From Cladorhizidae sp. MBARI D1340-BT2 (Eukaryota; Porifera; Demospongiae; Poecilosclerida; Cladorhizidae): a DNA stretch of 64,000 nt. The position numbers were made by a program, and so were the translations under genes. The stretch covers positions 11,154,993-11,218,992 of the forward strand of contig JAQNBH010000010.1 in assembly GCA_028752905.1 (NCBI GenBank), in the 5' to 3' direction. The notes below the pieces were generated by a model. That model saw only the letters and a program-made list of their open reading frames with translations, had not been told where the DNA came from and searched no databases. Positions 1 through 10,599 of the stretch are shown here, piece after piece. The stretch's first letter is position 1. Every line of letters begins with the position of its first letter.

Positions 1-839
1 TTACATTTGTGAAAGTTTTCCAGCGACATAAACTCCGTTGGGCTAAAGGCAGCCGCAATTTCCTTTTTGGCCATAGCGTAATCTCCCTGTTGTTCCAGGC
101 TGAGTTCAAGCCATAATGCCAGTGCTTCTCATTCCAAGAGGGTCGGGAATTTGCATTCATTTATCGGTTAGCTATACAGCTATCTCATATCTCTGAAAAT
201 ATTCCCGTTTGGAAAAGGCTTGGGATATATACTGATGTGATGCTCAACCATTCTCTCCTACCAATGTAAGAATCAACAGGTCTCTTAGTATTCAAAGTTT
301 TGTATATCTGACAAGACATTTACAACTCAACAACTCAGCCCACCTAGCTCAGTCACATGATCACATCTACACATCCATATATGTATATATCCCTGTACAA
401 TCATCAAGGTGTGTATCATTACAATTATGCAATCATCACTAATTACAATTTCAGTGCAACTGCAATTAGCCTACACTGCCAGAACCATTCTCAACTGCTT
501 AAACCTTAATGTTACTACTCCCACCAGACTGACAGTTGGTCCCCTTTTATAGGGTGCCGGAGCTGCCACACAAAATATGAGCATATATGGAAATAATAAT
601 AACGTACTATTCAGATCATTACATTTATGCATTACTTAATCGCAATGTTCTCTCTAACCTACTATGCTAAACGGTCCTTCACAATTTTTTTTTTGGTGTC
701 AGGGAGCCCTGAATGTAACAAGAGCTCTGCTCCCTGACCAATGCTTTCCCTTATTTCAAACTGGTCACTCATCCCAGCAGGCATATCCCCTTGATTGAGC
801 ATCAGCATTTCTGTTGGCTGTTCCTGAGCCTTGCAATAC
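1..839. other. Unassigned sequence, possible Gypsy 3' flank
   Basis: I recognise no gene here. The right part lies just downstream (on the minus strand) of the Gypsy RNase H relic that ends near 840, so it may hold that element's 3' spacer and a decayed LTR. No second LTR copy was found to prove this. The left 550 bases show no coding, repeat or RNA signature that I can support. Confidence 0.3.
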
Positions 840-1927
840 AGTGCATTGATATGGTTGCAGAGTCAGGGACCAGTTAATCAGACGTCCATTTTCATCTTTG
901 CTATGTCTAGTTTATGATGGTCAGTCTATATGGTGAACGGCACCCCAGTGAGGTAGACCTTGAAGTTGAAGTGTTTCACTCCCTCCACCACACCCAGGTA
1001 CTCATTTTCTACTGTGGCTTAGTTCCTCTGGTGTAGAAGGGCACTGGTCTGTTGATTCTGCCCTTGTTCAATGGACTGAGCACCAATCCCTATGATGGAC
1101 ATATCGGTCTGCGAGCACAATGGTTTGTCAAAGTACAGTCCCCATAAGTACTTAATTTGAGGTGAGGTCAGGCTTGAGTTTGTCTAATACCTCGCTGTGC
1201 TCTTGTTTCCCTGCTACACTGTGTGATGCCTCTTTCTCGGTCAGGTCCGACAACTGCTTTGGCAATTTCTGTATTACACAACCATCCCAAGGAAAATTAT
1301 GACATCTTTCTTCCTTCTGGGTACTTCAAACTCTGTCACTGATCTAACCTTTGGCTTTTTTGGTTGAACTTGACCATTTCCTATGACATGCCCTAGGTAG
1401 CTACACTCTGTCCTGCCACAGTTTCCGAAATACCTTCTCAAAGTTTGCATGTTCTTCCCAGTTTCGACTCCAATTACAACTTAGTTCATGTAGACCTTAG
1501 AAAAGTCCTAGAATTCTTCCGGCATACTGTTCAACATATGCTGAAAGATGGATAGTACCCTCACCAGGTCGAAAAGCTTCACTTGAGGCTTGCACAGTGT
1601 CATCACAAAGGCAGTTTTGGCCTTTTCACTCAGGCTCCACCAGCAGTTCTCGGTAGTCCTTTGTCAAGTTGATCATCTACATGTAGCTATCTGGCCTTGC
1701 TGAGCCTGTCAATCAATTCTTCCTCTCTGGGTATTGGGTAGAGATATGGCTTGATGATCGCATTTAGCTTTTGGTACTGGATACAAAGACATCATGACCC
1801 TTCCTTCTATGGGACTAGCATATCTGGCAAAGCTATTGGCTGTGGTAGGCTTCTATGAGCCCTGCCTGTAGCAGCTGCTTCATCTCTTCCTGCACTGCTG
1901 CATACCTTACTTTGGGAAGTCTGTAGG
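840..1927 (-). pseudogene. Ty3/Gypsy reverse transcriptase-RNase H relic
   Basis: Read on the minus strand, translation gives decayed Gypsy pol. The RT entry reads like YRLPKVRYAAVQEEMKQLL (1833-1920), matching the usual amino end of a Gypsy RT just before the first palm motif. Further along, near 1300-1440, comes the stretch before the RNase H ending in a YLGHVIGNGQVQP-like motif. Near 890-1120 is an RNase H segment containing a VYLTGVPFTI-like strand followed by a TDH motif. Frames change often and stops are frequent, so no protein is made. Its RT start abuts hAT-A1, which apparently inserted into it. Basis: motif reading only; family certain, lineage not. Confidence 0.7.
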
Positions 1928-3431
1928 GAGGCCCGTACCCAGGGAGGGGTCGAGGGTTTTGATCGAACCCCCTTTCAACTCGCAGAAAAGCTGGTAAGGC
2001 ACGTAACATCACATGTGCTTGTTTTTCTGAGCAGAGTTGGCAGCTGATAATGGCGAGCAAGAGAAAGTTACCATTTGGCAACCCTAGCGGGCTTCTTAAA
2101 TATTTCAAAAGGGTGGTAGAAGTCAAAGAAGAGCGGAGTGAACCAGAACAGAGTGGAGTAGTAAGTGACAAAGGGGGAAGTAGTGACATTTATTAAAAAA
2201 AAAGAATAGCAGCAGTGACAATCAGAGCAGTGATGATTCTGGGGCTGGTAATACCCATGGTAGTGTTGCCACTAGATTTGAAGAGGCTGCAGCTATTAAT
2301 ACTATCTCCAGTAATGTGGATATAGGTTGTGTTATAAAGCCTGCAATGTGGTCTTCAGTTGATGCAGTCCAAGATGCTGTAAAGTCCTTATCTCTTGGAC
2401 AGAAGTACAAGATCTTAACTGAGCACTTTATACCCGGAAGTATGTTTACTTTCCCTAAGGTGTATGATTCTGGGTGTAATAGGAGCTTTAGGTGAAATGG
2501 CTCTAAAAATGTCCATGGTTAGGCAATAGAAGGTGGATTTTGTAAATATTGTGCGTTGCTTGCTTCAGATAGGACTAAATGTAGTGTGCTTGTGAATAAG
2601 CCTTTTAAGAAGTGGGTTAAAGTAAATAAAATACTTGGTACACTTGGTTCCACTGCTTATCATATTAATGCCGTTGCTGAGGCTAGAGCTCCACAGTCCA
2701 TTGACAAACCTGAGGATAATATTGATGTTCGTATGAATGCTGAACGTGTTCGAAATATATGAGACAACAGGCATATTGTGAAGTGTTGCACTGAAGGTGT
2801 TCTCTTTTGTGGTCGACAGTGTATTGCACTAAGGGGTGACAAGGAGAGTCACAACCATACAGGAAATCCTGGAAACTTTCTTGCTTTCTTGAATGTTTTA
2901 GTGGAGCATGATCCTTTGTTGAAGATGCATCTACAGCATCCAAGGGTGAACAATGCGACATATATATCACCTAGAATAGAAAATGAAGTGATCGATATTA
3001 TAGGCAGGTCAATAATAGTCATTGATGCTAAATACTTTTCATTAATAGTTGATGAACCTTTAATAAAGAAATAATGCCACTATCTATTCGGTTTGTCGAT
3101 TCTAATAATGAAATTCGGGGAGAATTTTTTAAAGTGTTCAGTTTTAACTCATATTATGGGGGAGGCCATTGCTACATGTCTGTTAAAGTATCTCCTTTGG
3201 CAGTGTACACACACTGCACTGGCCATTGTCTGAACCTGAACCTTGTAATTGGTGGTTCTTGTAGTCTACCAATGATAAGGAATGTGATAGACAAAGTTAA
3301 GAGTATTTGCTTGAATAGTCCTAAAAAGAATCAATTATTGATAGAAATAGTTTAGAGTAACCTAGAGGCCAATAATGCCTGCACCTCCTCCTGCCCGACC
3401 AGTGTGGGGCACTGCAGACACTCTATAGCTA

Positions 3432-3545
3432 CACCAGCACACACACACCATCACACATATTGTAATACACACCAGCACACACACACCATCACACATATTG
3501 TTATACACACCAGCACACATACACCATCACACATATTCTAATACT
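3432..3545. repeat. 37-38 bp minisatellite, three units
   Basis: Three consecutive units of roughly ACACACACCATCACACATAT plus a short tail occur with few differences. The array lies within the broken transposase reading of hAT-A1 and interrupts it. It looks like local slippage on a CA-rich seed. Confidence 0.75.
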
Positions 3546-3935
3546 AATGTCATAGATCTTTGTAAGAGGGCGCCCCTTATTGACTTATTTAAAACCCATT
3601 GGGCAGCAAGACACTCAGCGTATTCACATTTCTATGGATGTTATAAATTTATGGTCACTGCTTTCGAAGTAATAGGACTTTGATTGCACATTGATACATT
3701 CACTGCTAATTTTAGTAATGCTGTGTGGGATTATGAGTCAAGAAGCAAAGCCACTTCTCTTCTGTATGCTCTCACAGAATTTGAGTTCATTATCGTTTTC
3801 CTGATTATTTATCAGTTTCTTTCACATGTGGCTGGCATTACAGTGAGGTTACAGAGTACAACACTCCATGTAGTTCAGCAGATTGATGGTGTTTTATCAT
3901 ACTACAAGGTAATAAGAATAATGAATTTCATAAAA

Positions 3936-3968
3936 TATAGGCATCATCAGTGAATGATGATGCCTATA
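3936..3968. repeat. Perfect 14-bp stem hairpin
   Basis: TATAGGCATCATCA is followed, after the 5-base loop GTGAA, by its exact reverse complement. It lies inside decayed transposase sequence and most likely arose by a templated inverted duplication. No terminator-type role is expected in this genome. Confidence 0.7.
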
Positions 3969-5289
3969 GTCATGTAAGCCCAGGAGCTGCGAAAGGCAGA
4001 GAAACAGGCCTAATGTAGTGACAAGTGCAATTGAGGAGTGGTTTAAAATAAATGTGGCTCTCCCCTTTAGTTGACCATATAATGTGTCTTAGATACTCGA
4101 TTCTCACCATTATCCAAAACTTCATCCTCTTTGCTATGTCTTGTCTCTTCTATTTTGTGTACGAAGAATGATGTAAATTTTTCTGATATTGTGGATGTTT
4201 ATTTTAGTGATTTGTCATCACCTGAGCTTTTTGACCAAGAACTTGGCCATTGGAAACATAGTTTTGTCTGCATGCCTGCTTCAGAAAGGCCCACTACTTG
4301 TGCTACTGCCCTGAAAGGGTGTGATCAACTTTTGTTCCCCAATGTATACACCTTATTGAAGATCGTACCCGTCACTTCCTGTGAATGTGAATGAAATGCT
4401 AGTACTGTACGCAGATTACGTAATTTTATGAGATGTAGTATGACCGAAGATGGATTGACATCTCTGGCATTGATGCATATACATTACCAGCATCATATTG
4501 ATCTAGATCAGTTTGTGGATTTTTTTTCCAGGCTGCACCTAGCGGTTGCACTTGAGCAGTATTGATCCCAGATTACCCACACATAGCTATTCCATAATAT
4601 ATATATACTCTATATTGAGCCATTTTACCTAAAGCTCCTGTACCTGAGCTTCTGCCTTTCATCCTGAACTTCATGACTTTCCAATGTTTTGCACATCATA
4701 TGAACAGACTACATTATAATTGTTTACATGTTTGTGGCAGACTCCATCAACACTTAATGAACTACTTTGTTGTATATATCCATAGAAATATGTTGTTATT
4801 AAGTTATAGTTTATCTTATTAATAAATTAACAAATATTTTTTGGATAAAAAAACAACAACATAATATCTTATATAATATATAATAAAGTAAGGACCTCAG
4901 AGTTATGGACCCCTTGAGAAACTGGGTGTTCCGTAACCAAAACGTATGTTCTTTAGTATGCAATAGAGTTGGGGTCAGAAAACATAATGTATCATACAAA
5001 ATCCTGATACGAGGCAGCTATAGGCTCTACTGTAAATTTACCAGGTAATTAGGTAAAGATTACAAAACACCAGTTATGTAACCCCCCTTTTCGGAAGTCT
5101 GGGTACGGTCAGGTTTATCTATGATAGCATTCAATACTGAATATTGACACATCAGCCAGCTCGTAGTTGAGAACAGCTTAGCTTAGCTATTTGCCTACTT
5201 TGTGTCATTGACTCCGTTCACCTCCAATTGATGCCTACTACTGCCTCAGGGTGCCGATTATTCGCTTCCCTGTCGCTGCGTGACCCTAT

Positions 5290-5930
5290 ATGACTGAGGA
5301 TGTCGAGGTTGTCCTGGCTGCAGCCGTCATCACTTCACATGCACCATCCACAGCCCTGCCACCACGAATGTGGCTGCTGCGAAGGTGGAGAAAGTGAAGC
5401 GACCAATTATCTCTTCTGCGGGCACAAGTACTATATCAAGCTACCAAGGTGTCCGGGATGGACAGGGTAATCCAGCAACTAGAATGCTGTGATGAGCAGC
5501 TACGAAAGGATCTCACCCGAACTGCTGGTGGCACAGTTACTGATAAGACAGAGGAGGAGTCCTTGCAACCATAAAGAACCTCGCTGTCAGGGAGGATAAC
5601 ATGATGGTAGCCAGGGTGAGACCCTACACAACATGCGACAAGACCATGACGAGCCAATATGTGCCTTTGGCGCTCGCCTCCGTGGTCAGGCTGGAGTGTG
5701 TAAGTTTGTAACCAAATGCATAAACTGTGAGGAAGACTTGAATTACACTTAAGCAATCCTAAGTGATGTGCTGTGCCGTGGCCTAACCAACCCTGAGATT
5801 CAGCTTGACCTACTGGGCGATAAGAACCAAGACATGACCCTAGAACTTGTACGTCAGGGCTGCTGATGAGCTGTGATGGCAGTCTGGATCCAACACCTCC
5901 TGAGGATTGTCTGGTACGCAAGGAGTCCAA
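5290..5930 (+). pseudogene. Gypsy Gag, frameshifted
   Basis: An ATG at 5290 opens MTEDVEVVLAAAV. After several frame changes the reading continues through DRVIQQ, LRKDLTRTAGG (about 5,505), the block TLHNMRQDHDEPICAFGARL (about 5,617-5,677), and DVLCRGLTNPEIQLDLLGDK (about 5,767-5,826). This is the capsid-like part of a Gypsy Gag that I recognise from invertebrate elements. At about 5,930 it stops abruptly against minus-strand pol sequence of a different Gypsy. The plus-strand pol pieces from 7,255 onward may belong to this same element. Not functional. Confidence 0.6.
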
Positions 5931-5932
5931 GC

Positions 5933-6245
5933 TTAGTGGGAGAGACCATCCGCATTGCCGTTCTTACTGCCAGGTCTGGTGAATGAAAACTGCCAAAGTA
6001 TGTCAATCCAGCAGGCAAGTCTTGGGCTTCTTGTTTCTTGATGGTTCAGAAAGGCGAAAGTCTTGTGATCGGTCGAAATGTCGAAATAGTGACCCAACAG
6101 ATATGGAAGGTAATGTTTACAGGCCTCGATGACTGCGAGTCCTTCTTTTTCTGTTGCAGAATAGCGATTTTTCCTGGGGGCCAGCTTCCTGCTGAAGAAG
6201 GCCACGGGGTGCTCAGTCAAGTCATCATCCTTCTGTGTCAAATGG
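5933..6245 (-). pseudogene. Gypsy RNase H fragment
   Basis: A minus-strand open stretch encodes the Gypsy RNase H C-terminal half. It contains DDDLTEHPVAFFSRKLAPR, the YSATEKEGLAVIEACKHYLP helix, the TDHKTFAFL motif and the terminal GSKNGNADGLSH. It is open but lacks the first catalytic region. It is joined directly, in transcription order, downstream of the integrase fragment at 6,246-7,190, with no RT between them. That is either a deletion within an element of integrase-before-RT order or a rearrangement. Confidence 0.8.
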
Positions 6246-7190
6246 CTCTGTAGTGGAGCAGGGTGCCTCATGGCAAGCAAACAATAAAAAGGGCATCATC
6301 TCATCCCACTCACGCTTGTCGACAATGGTCTTCCTGACCATCTGTAGGAGAGTCTGGTGGAACCTCTCTACAGAGCCATTTGACTAGGGTCTGTAGGATG
6401 CTGTGCAGCTGTGGGAGATGCCGAGGAATCGGAAGGTCTCCTTCATGACAGAGGACAAGAAGTTCCTCGGTCACAGAGAGGATTTTCTTCGGGATCGACA
6501 ATCTGGTCATGATGGACATTAATGCTGTGGCTGTATCTTTAGCTGTAACTGTTCGAAGAGGAACTGCTTCGGGATATATCGAACCGAGGTCAATGTATGT
6601 CAGCACAAATCTGTTATTTTTCTTGGTCATAGGAAGGGGGCCAACAATATCGATGGCCACCTTGTTGAACGCTTCAGAAATCGATGGTGCCGTAATGGTC
6701 AATGGAGCTCTGGAGTGGGTCTTCTTAGCTGTCTTCTGGCAGCGATGGCAGGCTTGGCAGAAGTTAGTGATATCTTTACCCATGCCTGGCCTGTAAAACA
6801 ACTTTGTATTTCGTTCTCTTCGAACCTGAATGTCCTGCCATAGGTGTGGAGTGAGCCAGAGTCATGGCTGTCAGGCGGCGATCCTTTGGTGGCTCAATTT
6901 GATTGTAGGGACTACCAGTCTGATTCACAGCCTGGCGGTGCAGGATCTGCTTCTCCCAGATGAAAGGGGAGTCTTCTTCCTTAGCAGTTTCAATGATTTT
7001 AGCCAATGTAGGCTCTGTCAGTTGAGCAGTAGCGAGAACCAGTTGCTTAGACTGCTTCTCTTTCTCAAGGTCTTGGTTCTGGAGAGACGGATTAGTTTGA
7101 GGGTAATCATATTGTTCACTTACCAATTCCTCTAGCAGCTGGAACTTCTCCTCCTCTGTCTCCAGTTCTACCAACGGGTCTTCCTCCTGC
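6246..7190 (-). pseudogene. Gypsy integrase fragment
   Basis: Minus-strand reading gives a Gypsy integrase. An upstream linker is followed by the zinc-binding region (histidines in LAHSTPMAGHSG, cysteines in FCQACHRCQKTAKK). The catalytic core follows with VAIDIVGPLPMTKK (first Asp) and a degenerate second Asp site near 6,470-6,490. Around 6,340-6,370 is a SVERFHQTLLQMV-like third-acidic-residue region. Frameshifts occur near 6,800 and 6,480. The reading ends in a FACHEAPCSTTEPF-like block near 6,230 and there meets RNase H. Confidence 0.75.
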
Positions 7191-7254
7191 TGCTATCTCG
7201 TTACTGCCAGAGTTTCAGCTGGTTTATCCTCAATGACCTAATTGTAGAGTCCAA

Positions 7255-7824
7255 ACTGGCCTAGTAGATGAGATCCCAGAGTATGTCCGTATTTTGGACA
7301 AATCGAGGCCAACAAGCCTAGCCACTGATTGGTCCAAGACAGGCATTGGGTTCTGGCTTTTCCAGAAACTCTGTGGATGCCCTGGTACTGATCTATTCTG
7401 CTGCCACACAGGTTGGCTGGTTGGGAGTTGCTTTACACACCCTGCTGAGTCACGCTATGCCCCAGTTGAGGGTGAAGCCTTGGCAGTTGCCGATGTTCTA
7501 GATAAATCTAAGCACTTAGTCCAGGGGTGTGAGGATCTTATCATCGCAGTTGACCACAAGCTGCTCCTCAAGCTATTTGGAGATAGGTCACTTAATGACA
7601 TCAGCAACTCTCGGCTCCGAAACCTCAAGGAGAAGACCCTCCACTACAGATTCCGCATGGTCCACATACCAGGAGCGAAAAATAAAGCTTTCAACACCAT
7701 ATCCCGCCACCCTACTGGCAACCACCAGTCCTCCAAGATGTACCTAGAGGAAGACATTGCAGATTCAGAGACATTCAGCAACTGTACCACCTGTATATCC
7801 CCCACAACTTTATTGCCGGTATAG
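7255..7824 (+). pseudogene. Gypsy RNase H fragment
   Basis: The reading starts in VRILDKSRPTSLATDWSKTG with the first RNase H Asp. It continues through SRYAPVEGEALAVADVLDKS (the catalytic Glu helix), IAVDHKLLLKLFGD and the end motif VHIPGAKNKAFNTISRHPTG. The open frame from 7,294 to 7,824 is nearly clean. It is followed on the same strand by an integrase, so this element has the ordinary RT/RNase H-before-integrase order, unlike the Gypsy at 9-21 kb. The RT upstream is missing, replaced by minus-strand Gypsy sequence. Confidence 0.8.
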
Positions 7825-7943
7825 GATGTGCTGAGGAGCCACAAGATGCAATCGAGGACATCGCCCATCCTACTGCCATATCATCTCTAAGCTCATCCAT
7901 CACCTGGGACCAAGTCCGTGTTGCAACCATCAGCGATGAGGAC

Positions 7944-8598
7944 ATGTCACAATTGGTCAAGATCATCGAGGTGGGCATGCCAGAGTTTTGCCATGAGCTA
8001 CCAGAGCCACTTCACGAGTATCATCAATTCCATGAGCATCTCTACACCGCAGATGGCATTGTGATCTATAAAGACCGTGTCATGATTCCCCCATCTCTCA
8101 GACAAGACCGCTTATCTGCACTCCATGCTGCCTACCAAGGCATATCCTCAATCACTGCAAGGGCTGAAGCATCCCTGTTTTGTCCTGGCATCAACCCTGC
8201 CATCAAAGCCCTCAGACACAGCTGTAATCACTGCAACCGTATGGCCCCCTCACAACCTAGTGCTCCTCCTACCCCAACTGTTTCTCCAATGTACCGTTTC
8301 CAATGCATCTGGTCAGACTTCAACTACAAAGGTGTCAACTACCTAGTAATCGTTGACAGATATTTCAACTGGCCGATTGTTGAAAGGACCTCATGCGGTG
8401 CTACCATGCTAATCAACAGCCTACGAAGGTTATTTGTGACATATGGGATAGCAGATGAAATATCGTCTGATGGTGGTCCTGAATTACCGCTGCAGACCCG
8501 TGAATTCCTGAAGAACTGGGGTGTCCACCACCACCTTTCCTCTGTCGCCTTTGCTCATAGCAACTGTCGTGTGGAAGTAGCGGTGAAGACAGTAAGAC
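7944..8598 (+). pseudogene. Gypsy integrase, truncated by a local inversion
   Basis: Features in order: an N-terminal linker; a zinc-binding part ending in LRHSCNHCNRMAPSQPSAPP (about 8,209-8,268); the core with a WSDFNYKGVNYLVIVDRY segment, first Asp included; and SSDGGPELPLQTREFLKNWG with the second Asp (about 8,464-8,522). It continues to HSNCRVEVAVKTVR, holding the third acidic position. The normal continuation then appears backwards on the other strand in the next feature. The frame is open to 8,621 but the last codons are not integrase. Confidence 0.85.
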
Positions 8599-8692
8599 AG
8601 TGGGGTGTTGCGGTATTGTAGTATAGCATGCTGAAAGGTGTCTGTATCGAGCTCACCATTTGGTCCGGTGTTGTTGGTGACGATATATGCTC
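8599..8692 (-). pseudogene. Inverted segment of the same Gypsy integrase
   Basis: Read on the minus strand this about 90-base block encodes NNTGPNGELDTDTFQHAILQ followed by YRNTP. That is the piece expected directly after KTVR of the plus-strand integrase. It therefore looks like an in-place inversion of about 90 bases within one integrase gene. The boundaries are set by where plus- and minus-strand homology switch and are accurate to about 10 bases. Confidence 0.75.
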
Positions 8693-8940
8693 CCAACCAC
8701 TGATGCACAACATTCGATTGCCCCTTGATGAATGACACGTGATTGCTACTTGATTTCAGTCATTGCCAAATCTCCAGACAAGATGTAGGAAAGACTTCGG
8801 GGAGATAGAGAATAATAGACTAATGTGATATACTATAGTATTAATGACCCCTTACCTGTTATGTCATTCAGCTATCATTTGTGGTCTATGAGTATTTAAT
8901 CGTAGATACACAAATGGGAGTTGTCTCTATTTATCTAGCC
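8693..8940. other. Unassigned spacer
   Basis: No coding or repeat structure is recognisable between the inverted integrase piece and the RS-rich reading that begins near 8,941. It may include LTR or leader sequence of one of the surrounding retroelements, but no partner copy is visible in the window. Confidence 0.25.
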
Positions 8941-9059
8941 AGGACCAGACAGGCTGCAACCAGAGAAGCAGCACAAACGGAGGCTAAATAGAGGAGGAGT
9001 TGGGAGAAGCACTACCTAGGGAGAATGTACCAGATGACCCTAGTTTGGACATCGCTGAG
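8941..9059 (+). pseudogene. N-terminal part of an RS-rich Gag-like reading, split by Gypsy
   Basis: The reading includes TRQAATREAAQTEAK, a frame change, then EEELGEALPRENVPDDPS up to LDIAE at 9,059. There the Gypsy 5' LTR begins. Removing the Gypsy and one copy of the CTGAG duplication lets the frame run straight into TESSEEESNPPPRDRDSS at 21,138. The product is unidentified. An RS-rich Gag-like protein is my best guess because Gypsy LTR and RNase H fragments follow at 21.4-22.3 kb. Confidence 0.4.
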
Positions 9060-9422
9060 TGTGAAGGACTGGATGAACTCGTAACTGGGGAGAGGATGGG
9101 GATGGGGTTTATTGAACTCATTATTGAACTCTTATGTCATGTGTGATTAATAACTGTCTAGTATCAATATTAAGACATTACACCAAATGTTGATTTTTTA
9201 AATGAAAAATAAGGAAGTGGTGACTGCAAGCATTGCACTTCTTATTTTACGTACTTATTTGGTAATGTTTCAGTTCTGTATGGCTAAGCATAAGGAATGT
9301 AATGATTGTTAGGTTTAGTATACAGCTATTTTCATGATTAACATCAATTCATCTCAATCTTCAAAGGCGTGCTGTTTCTCCATATCTATGAATAGAAGCC
9401 ACCATTAGATGGATATTTTACA
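9060..9422 (+). repeat. Gypsy 5' LTR
   Basis: The LTR starts TGTGAAGGACTGG and ends TATTTTACA. It aligns along its length with the 3' LTR at 20,756-21,132 but differs at many positions and by small indels. The insertion is therefore much older than the nested BEL/Pao element. Confidence 0.85.
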
Positions 9423-9424
9423 TT

Positions 9425-9440
9425 TGGTAGCAGCGGTCGG
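9425..9440 (+). promoter_or_regulatory. Gypsy primer-binding site
   Basis: TGGTAGCAGCGGTCGG lies two bases after the 5' LTR. It begins with the TGG that pairs with a tRNA CCA end, as expected for minus-strand DNA priming. I cannot name the tRNA from sequence alone. Confidence 0.65.
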
Positions 9441-9559
9441 ATCTGTGATCAGTCACATATATGATACAATCCATTACCATTATACTACCTTGTTTATGTC
9501 ATCCTACTCAGGACGAACATTTAAACAACCGGCAGGAGTAATGACAGAAGAGCCATAGC

Positions 9560-10459
9560 ATGTCTCAATTGCTGAGGTTCCTGATGGAGGGTAGACAACA
9601 ACAGCAGCAGGAGGCCACTCGTTGAGTAGATGAGGCAATGCGATGCTAAGAGGCAGAGCTTCGTCATCAAGAAGAAGTGACTACATGACGTGAAGAAGAG
9701 GAGCATCTTCATTGAGAAGAAGAGGTTTTACATTGGGAGGAGATTAATCAGCAGATGGATTTGCTGAGAGGCCTGGTAGAAGATATAACAATGCAAGAAG
9801 TGGCTGCGGCAGCTTGAACCAACAAAGACCCTGACATAAAACTTACCGAGCTCACCAAGTATGATGTTATCGAAGATTACCTGATGGTATTCGAGCATTT
9901 GGCGGTGGCCTACAAGCTTAAGGAGGAATGTTGAGCTTTCAAGCTAGCCTCCTACTTAACAGATAAAGCTCGAGAAGCATACATGTCTTTGGGAGCCAAT
10001 GACAGCGCCGACTACCCACGAGGAAAGGCAGCAATCCTCCAATGCTATGATGTCAACAAAGATAGAAGAAGGTTCTGTGGCTCTATACGAAAGTCCAATG
10101 AGACCAACTGGGAGCTGGCAATCAGACTCGAGGACCTGGCTACAAAATGGATGAAGGAGTGCACAACCAAAGGGGAAGTCAAGGATCTGGTGGTTCGGGA
10201 GCAATTAATGAACAATCTACCAGAGGAGGTGAAGATCTCGGTCAGGGAGCTGAAGCCTGAGACAAGCGAGAAAGCTGCAGGTCTGGCTGATAATTATGCT
10301 CTGGCTAGGAGGCAAGGGCTAGCTGTGAGATCCAAGGGAGGAAGTAGGAAGTGGGAGGAGAAATCTCCAATACACTGCTTGAGGTGTAAGAAGCCAGGAC
10401 ATATGGCTAAGGATTGCAGAGTGGCAATCCAAATGACCGAAATGGAAAAGAAGAGTTAG
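9560..10459 (+). pseudogene. Gypsy Gag with CCHC zinc knuckle
   Basis: An ATG at 9560 opens a frame (MSQLLRFLMEGRQQQQQE) that stays in register with the open stretch 9,983-10,459. The first 141 codons carry five TGA stops and one TAA. The TGAs lie where arginine is plausible, as expected from CGA-to-TGA deamination. Features in order: a Gln/Glu-rich leader; a SCAN-like capsid segment (YDVIEDYLMVFEHLA, then LTDKAREAYMSLGA and LVVREQLMNNLPEEV); a basic linker; and a zinc knuckle CLRCKKPGHMAKDC starting at 10,376. Gag would package the element RNA. Decayed but easy to recognise. Confidence 0.8.
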
Positions 10460-10599
10460 AAGCCATCTAGACAATGAGCAAGAGAGGGCCACTACTAATC
10501 CAGATGTTCCTCAAATGCATTATTTTATGTGGAACGGAGGACTGATTATGCCAGAAATACAACTGTCAGGAGGAAGGAAGGTATTCAGAAGTGAGATGA

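Larger units (their letters stand above)
2050..4552 (+). pseudogene. hAT transposase (TTF zinc finger/DUF4371/dimerisation type), decayed
   Basis: The reading starts at an ATG at 2050 (MASKRKLPFGNPSGLLKYF) and then breaks repeatedly. Fragments in order: an acidic/serine-rich leader; a zinc-finger-like part with GGFCKYCALL (about 2,530-2,565); a core DUF4371-like part with HTGNPGNFLAFL and NNATYISPRIENEV (2,860-2,990); an RNase H-fold piece with VYTHCTGHCLNL (about 3,205-3,240); and the C-terminal hAT dimerisation region with VTSCECE (4,370) and LRNFMRCSMTEDGLTSLALM (4,415-4,475). This order is that of ZMYM/52K-repressor-like hAT transposases. A stop follows the SCECE motif, and a short minisatellite interrupts the middle. 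Not functional. Confidence 0.8.
1928..5112 (+). mobile_element. hAT DNA transposon copy hAT-A1
   Basis: This is an old full-length-scale copy of a hAT element whose second copy is hAT-A2 at 42,370-47,856 (opposite strand). The left end contains GGCCCGTACCCAG and the right end CTGGGTACGG, inverted versions of each other. The right 300 bases (about 4,811-5,112) match the start of hAT-A2 in reverse complement, including the CCCCCCTTTTCGG block. The outermost bases are degraded, so I cannot name a target-site duplication. It carries a plus-strand transposase pseudogene. Confidence is high for hAT, moderate for exact ends. Confidence 0.8.
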
